A DNA stretch of 18,730 bases from DASVNK01 sp964478815. GTDB lineage: Bacteria; Verrucomicrobiota; Verrucomicrobiia; Limisphaerales; SXQI01. This document shows, piece by piece, positions 15,242-18,730 of the stretch (position 1 is the first letter of the stretch; every line of letters starts with the position of its first letter). The stretch spans positions 1 through 18,730 of the forward strand of contig CAYZKY010000124.1 in NCBI GenBank assembly GCA_964478815.1, written 5' to 3'. The notes beneath the pieces are model-generated. The model saw only the letters and a program-made list of their open reading frames with translations, searched no databases and had not been told where the DNA came from. A program made the translations under genes and the position numbers.

Positions 15242-15992
15242 TCGTCGTAATCGTGCTGGGGGCTTCTTCGGGCAGGCCGAGTTCGCGGATTTCGGCGCCT
15301 TCGGCGGAGATCCAGGCGATTGTCATGCGGTCGAGGTCGAGCGCGAGAGAGGTGGGCTGCGGGCCGGGTTGTTTGCCGGGATTGAAGACCCAGGTGCGGC
15401 CGATGCGATCGATCCAGGAACCTTCGGCGTAGAAGGGGGCGTTGTGGATGTGGCCGGAGAGGACGAGATCGGGCTGGTACTGGCGAATCCAGGCGGTGAG
15501 GAATTCGTCGCCGGCGAAGCGCTTGCCGGTCCAACTGACCGGGGACTCGTGCGGCGGCGCGTGATGGATCCAGATCCATTTTTGCTTGGGCTTCGCGGCG
15601 TCGCGGGCGAGGAGGGTTTCGAGATCGGCGCGGGAGGCCGGGCCATCCCACCAGGGGCAGACGGTGATGAGGGCGCCGCCGAGTTCGAGGGAATCGCCAT
15701 CGACGAAGGATTGGGGCGTCTTGGAGGCAAGAATCCAGCGGGCGACGGATTCGTCGGCGGCATTGCGGGCATCGCCATCGTGGTTGCCGGAACTGACGAT
15801 GAGGCGGGTCAACTGGCGGAGGCGCTGGAGGTATTTCTGCATGACGACGATCTGGACATCGGTCTCCAGGGCGCCGGCGATATCGAGGAGGTCGCCGCCG
15901 ATGATGAGGGCCTCGTACTCGGCGGCATGGGCGATGAGCCAGTCGAACTGCTTCAGCGCATAATGGAGATCGGCGACGAACAACAGGCTCAT
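15207..15992 (-). CDS. Calcineurin-like metallophosphoesterase
   Basis: This 261-residue protein shows every metal-binding block of the family: DLH (D8, H10), GGDLLD (D34), SGNHDG (N70-D72), a histidine pair IHHAPP (143-144), and SGHIHN (H181, H183). A dinuclear metal centre for phosphoester hydrolysis is therefore expected. The small size and absence of other domains give no hint of substrate (nucleotide, phosphodiester or protein). The start ATG at 15992 lies in an 8-bp hairpin and has no visible Shine-Dalgarno. The last 35 bases overlap the convergent cyclic-nucleotide-domain gene, and the C-terminal tail (TITTITTDACAAAGA) comes from a 9-bp tandem repeat and is probably not functional sequence. 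Confidence 0.9.
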   Translation of the reverse strand: MSLLFVADLHYALKQFDWLIAHAAEYEALIIGGDLLDIAGALETDVQIVVMQKYLQRLRQLTRLIVSSGNHDGDARNAADESVARWILASKTPQSFVDGDSLELGGALITVCPWWDGPASRADLETLLARDAAKPKQKWIWIHHAPPHESPVSWTGKRFAGDEFLTAWIRQYQPDLVLSGHIHNAPFYAEGSWIDRIGRTWVFNPGKQPGPQPTSLALDLDRMTIAWISAEGAEIRELGLPEEAPSTITTITTDACAAAGA

Positions 15993-16003
15993 GCTTGAGC
16001 CTG
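15984..16003 (-). promoter_or_regulatory. Hairpin over the start codon of the metallophosphoesterase gene
   Basis: CAGGCTCA (15984-15991) and TGAGCCTG (15996-16003) are perfect 8-bp inverted repeats around a 4-nt loop. In the mRNA (- strand) the AUG straddles the loop and the 3' arm, so the folded transcript would hide the start codon. This would limit initiation unless the hairpin melts. The pairing is directly visible; the regulatory role is inferred. Confidence 0.5.
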
Positions 16004-16090
16004 ATGGTTCTCTAAAATGGGAGGGCCGTCGAAGAAATTTTTGAGCGGGGCAAACGCGCCGACAACTTGAGGAAGTCGGGAGCTATGGGA

Positions 16091-16145
16091 GGGGAGTCGT
16101 TCGGGCGAGACGCCCAAACGGACAGGCGGGACGCCCGTCCTCCCC
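16091..16145. repeat. REP-like palindromic intergenic element with two hairpins
   Basis: Within the 170-base gap, an outer GGGGA/TCCCC pair (16091-16095, 16141-16145) encloses two hairpins. They are GGGCG-AGA-CGCCC (16103-16115) and an imperfect stem, GGAC-A-GGCG (16120-16128) with CGCC-C-GTCC (16132-16140), around loop GGA. The core AGGCGGGACGCCCG resembles short palindromes scattered between genes in Verrucomicrobiota. The element lies downstream of the hypothetical gene and upstream of the metallophosphoesterase gene on the - strand, so it could end transcription of the AIM24 unit or be a dispersed repeat. I see nothing else in the gap. Confidence 0.6.
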
Positions 16146-16162
16146 AGAATACGGCGGAGGGT

Positions 16163-16801
16163 TCAGAGCTGGACTTGGGGGTCCTGGCGGTAGGCGGAGC
16201 CGATGCGGCAGAGCTGGTCGAGGAGTTCGGCGAAGAGATCGAACAGGGCGCGGAGGCGGGCCGGGTCCTTGATGATGCCGGGGACGGCGTAGGCGAGTTC
16301 GTCGGTATCGGGCGGGAAATCGGCGCCGAACCAGCCTTCGTCGTCGCGGACGCTGAGATCGATGCGGGGCTGGAGTTCGATGAGTTCGCGGAGCTTCGCG
16401 GAGGCGAAGAGGCTCTTCAGTTTGGCGGGGTCGGTGCCCTTGATGATGAAGGCTTCGTCGAAGGCGGGTTCGCCGATCTCGACATCGTCCATGCCGAGAA
16501 ATTTGCCGAGGTTGCTGAAGATGGAGCGGCGGTAAATCTTGAAGCGGAAGCCGTCCGGGTTGACGTAGGGGGCGCGGAGGCGGGTGAAGACGACGGTGGT
16601 CTTGCCGGTGGAGACGGCGAAAGTGTCGAGGGTGATGGTCCATTCGCCGTGGCGGGCCTGGACTTTGGAGCCTTTCCAGAACCCGCCATCGGAGAAGGTG
16701 GCGCCGGTCTGTTCGCAGACCTGACGCCAGACTTCTTCCTTGCTGGGGCCGAAGAGCCTCCGGGCCAAGCTGGGGCGCTCGGGATTCCCGGGATTACTCA
16801 T
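16163..16801 (-). CDS. Unrecognised protein, coupled to AIM24 gene
   Basis: From ATG 16801 the product is 212 residues. It has a basic N-terminus (SNPGNPERPSLARRLFG), then alternating short strands (WTITLDTFAV, TTVVFTRLRA) and a helix-rich end (PARLRALFDLFAELLDQLCRIGS). No signal peptide or membrane helix is obvious. The pattern, a FIIKGTDPAKLKSLFAS segment followed by LIELQPRIDLSVRDDEGW, reads like a folded conserved domain; DUF3137-like proteins are a possible but unproven match. The start overlaps the AIM24 stop by eight bases (ATGAGTAA), so translation is coupled. The function is unknown. A frame starting at 16870 would run inside AIM24 and is less likely. Confidence 0.75.
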   Translation of the reverse strand: MSNPGNPERPSLARRLFGPSKEEVWRQVCEQTGATFSDGGFWKGSKVQARHGEWTITLDTFAVSTGKTTVVFTRLRAPYVNPDGFRFKIYRRSIFSNLGKFLGMDDVEIGEPAFDEAFIIKGTDPAKLKSLFASAKLRELIELQPRIDLSVRDDEGWFGADFPPDTDELAYAVPGIIKDPARLRALFDLFAELLDQLCRIGSAYRQDPQVQL

Positions 16802-17600
16802 TGTCTCCCGAGAGCAGCGTGCCGAGACCGAGGCCGCCAAGGAGCGACCCTTGTTCGCGAGATTTGCCACCGGCGCGCGGGGCGGCGGCGTAGATCCGGT
16901 CGGCGAGGCGGCTGAGCGGGAGGGATTGCAGCCAGATGCGGCCGGGACCGCGGAGGGTGGCGAAGAACAGCCCTTCGCCGCCGAACAGGGCGGACTTGAT
17001 CTTACCGACGAACTGGATGTCGTATTCGACGCTCGGCTGGAAGGCGACGATGCAACCGGTATCGACGCGGACGACTTCGCCGGGGGCGAGATCGCGCTGC
17101 ATCAAGGTGCCGCCGGCGTGGACGAAGGCCCAGCCATCGCCCTGGAGGCGCTGCATGATGAAGCCTTCGCCGCCGAAGAGGCCGGCGCCGATTTTCTTTT
17201 GGAAGGCGATGCCGACGCTGACGCCCTTGGCGGCGCAGAGGAAGGAATCCTTTTGGGCGATGAGTTCGCCGCCGATTTCGGAAAGTTTGACGGGGATGAT
17301 CTTGCCGGGATAGGGAGCGCCGAAAGCGACGCGGCGTTTGCCGGAGCCGCGGTTGTAGAAGACGGTCATGAAGAGGGACTCACCGGTGATGAGCCGCTTA
17401 CCGGCGCCGAGGAGGGAGCCGAGAAAGCCGCTGTTCTGCTGGGAGCCATCGCCAAACACCGTCTCCATGGCGATGCCGTCCTCCATATACATCATGCCGC
17501 CCGCCTCGGCGACGGTCGCCTCCTGCGGGTCCAGTTCGATCTCCACGAACTGCATGTCATCCCCGTAAATCCGATAATCGATCTCGTGCATTGCGTTCAT
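16794..17600 (-). CDS. AIM24 family protein
   Basis: The 268-residue product matches the AIM24/TIGR00266 family, a double beta-roll that occurs across bacteria and in yeast mitochondria. Landmarks are the start MHEIDYRIYGDDMQFVEIEL, the repeated glycine-rich turns (AGGMMYMEDGI, SLFMTVFYNR, GIIFGG-like GGEGFIMQRLQGDGWAFVH) and a late YDIQFVGKIKSALFGGEGLFFATLRGPG. The biochemical role is unknown; a membrane-associated scaffold is one suggestion. ATG 17600 and ATG 17591 are both possible starts, and no Shine-Dalgarno is clear. TACAAT on the - strand (17689-17684) could be a -10, but no good -35 accompanies it. It is followed by the overlapping hypothetical gene, forming a two-gene unit. Confidence 0.9.
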   Translation of the reverse strand: MNAMHEIDYRIYGDDMQFVEIELDPQEATVAEAGGMMYMEDGIAMETVFGDGSQQNSGFLGSLLGAGKRLITGESLFMTVFYNRGSGKRRVAFGAPYPGKIIPVKLSEIGGELIAQKDSFLCAAKGVSVGIAFQKKIGAGLFGGEGFIMQRLQGDGWAFVHAGGTLMQRDLAPGEVVRVDTGCIVAFQPSVEYDIQFVGKIKSALFGGEGLFFATLRGPGRIWLQSLPLSRLADRIYAAAPRAGGKSREQGSLLGGLGLGTLLSGDNE

Positions 17601-17723
17601 ATTTTGATCACTAAATTGGTTGTTCAGCGCATCATTGGACTACTGGGAAACGAAAATGTTCACCAGTGGAAAGCGATGGGAAAATTGTAACCAACGAAGC
17701 AAAGGCTTTCGCCCAAACCAAAA

Positions 17724-18730
17724 CTACAGATGCTCCCCGCCCACCACATCTGTCGGCGCGAGCTCCAGCTTGAACGGCAACAGCAGCATCGGCGCGTCGT
17801 TATCCATGTAGGTCGCGCAAATGCGGAAGAACTCCGCCTGTGTCGTGCAGCGGCGGATATCATGCAGGAACTGCCCGGTCGGCTCCACGCCGATACCCAG
17901 GACGTTCATATACTTCTTCATCTTCTGCACCTGCGCGTTCTCACGGATGATCTCCGCCGGCGTCATGGCCCACAGATGGTGCACATACTCCAGCACATCG
18001 CGCCCGCGCGGGACAAAGAGCGGTTCCCCCCGGCGATGTTGTCGGATCTGCTCGAAGAGCCACGGATTCCGGATGGCCCCGCGCCCGATCATCAGGCCCT
18101 TCGCACCCGTTTGCTGCAAAACTTCCTCGGCCTTGGCGGGTGAATAGATATTCCCGTTCGCGATGACCGGGCATTTCAGCGCCTGCACCGCCTGCGCGAT
18201 GTAATCGTAATGCACCTCCGAGCGATACATCTCCAGCACCGTGCGGCCATGCACCGTGAGCAGGTCGATGGAATGCTTCGCGAAGATGGGCAACAACTCC
18301 TCGAACACTGCCGGGCTGTCGAAACCGATGCGGGTCTTCACGGTGAACTTCACCGAGATGGCATCGCGCAACGCGCCGAGAATGTTGTCCACGCGCTTGG
18401 GCTCGCGCAATAAACCGCCGCCCGCGCACTTGCGATACACTACCGGCGCCGGACAACCGAGATTCAGGTCCACCGCCACGATGTCGTAACGCTCCAGCTC
18501 CTTCGCCGTACGGACGAGCGCCGGGATGTCGTTGCCGATCATCTGCGCCACGGCCGGTTTGCCGGTGGAATTATTGACCAAGGCATCCACGATCCACTTT
18601 TCCGGCTTGGAGGTCGGCTGCACGCGGAAGTATTCCGTGTAATACACGTCCGGCCCGCCGTAGCGATGCATCAGGTCCCAGAACGGCCGGTCCGTCACAT
18701 CCTGCATCGGTGCGAGCGCGAGGATCGGCT
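17724..18730 (-). CDS. tRNA-dihydrouridine synthase (N-terminus beyond the window)
   Basis: Dihydrouridine synthases reduce uridines in tRNA using FMN and NADPH. The frame runs off the right edge: upstream of the first ATG in view, the sequence reads ILALAP before MQDVTD, which is the family's usual opening, so the true start is outside. Visible motifs are VTDRPF, TEYFRVQ, QMIGNDIP, the LNLGCPAPVV strand with the catalytic cysteine in YRKCAGGGLL, KTRIGF for substrate and FMN contacts, LTVHGRT, and IGRGAIRNPWLF near the FMN phosphate. About 327 residues are in view from that ATG, close to full length. The Dus subtype cannot be decided from this sequence. It sits 123 bases downstream in reverse orientation of AIM24. 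Confidence 0.93.
   Translation of the reverse strand, partial: PILALAPMQDVTDRPFWDLMHRYGGPDVYYTEYFRVQPTSKPEKWIVDALVNNSTGKPAVAQMIGNDIPALVRTAKELERYDIVAVDLNLGCPAPVVYRKCAGGGLLREPKRVDNILGALRDAISVKFTVKTRIGFDSPAVFEELLPIFAKHSIDLLTVHGRTVLEMYRSEVHYDYIAQAVQALKCPVIANGNIYSPAKAEEVLQQTGAKGLMIGRGAIRNPWLFEQIRQHRRGEPLFVPRGRDVLEYVHHLWAMTPAEIIRENAQVQKMKKYMNVLGIGVEPTGQFLHDIRRCTTQAEFFRICATYMDNDAPMLLLPFKLELAPTDVVGGEHL

Noticed and set aside
16740..17690. 316-codon frame on the + strand opposite AIM24
   Set aside because: The AIM24 motifs are on the - strand; the + product is an acidic, Asp/Gly/Ala-rich shadow.

Overview
The window looks like a chromosomal segment of a GC-rich Gram-negative bacterium, most probably a member of the Verrucomicrobiota (Limisphaerales/Pedosphaerales type). 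The reasons are the gene mix (an outer-membrane lipid transporter of the MlaEFD type, a PIN/TRAM membrane protein, AIM24, a secreted LVIVD-repeat protein with a C-terminal SxDLxxWxxW...YYRAV tail typical of secreted verrucomicrobial proteins), sparse Shine-Dalgarno sequences, and a GGCGGGACGCCCG palindromic intergenic repeat. This assignment is inference, because no rRNA is present.

Layout. 1-247: tail of an unseen gene, a strong hairpin and a promoter. 248-1132: exported SnoaL/DUF4440-type protein. 1348-4868: a tight four-gene operon on the + strand, mlaE-mlaF-mlaD followed by a membrane-anchored PIN/TRAM protein. 5016-5908: an exported alpha/beta-hydrolase gene broken by two apparent frameshifts. 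6037-6207: a small single-pass membrane protein. 6422-6497 (-): tRNA-Val(TAC) with encoded CCA, its own promoter and a 12-bp tandem repeat just upstream. 6647-7123: a PTS EIIA (PtsN-like) protein. 7163-8961: a two-gene cassette of an ABC/SMC-like AAA ATPase plus a DUF4276 TOPRIM-like protein, with the architecture of split OLD-nuclease / PARIS-type anti-phage systems. 8978-11277 (-): pgi followed by a class I methyltransferase. 11483-13549: a secreted LVIVD protein with about 14 repeats. 13677-14648: a WG-repeat protein of visibly lower GC. 14789-15241: a cyclic-nucleotide-binding-domain protein converging on and overlapping a metallophosphoesterase (15207-15992, -). 16163-17600 (-): AIM24 and an unrecognised protein, overlapping by 8 bases. 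17724 to the edge (-): tRNA-dihydrouridine synthase.

How the genes work together. MlaE, MlaF and MlaD should form one inner-membrane phospholipid transporter, with the PIN/TRAM protein co-expressed. The ATPase and DUF4276 protein should act as one complex; they are translationally coupled, lower in GC than the operons around them, and sit 39 bases after a housekeeping gene, which fits an acquired defence island. The remaining genes are a patchwork of ordinary chromosomal functions. The G/C skew of the + strand flips several times without regard to gene direction, which suggests past rearrangement or local differences in codon choice.

The best candidate for an exciting system is the ATPase-DUF4276 pair. 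The architecture is recognised, but as far as I know the function of this exact pairing is poorly characterised.
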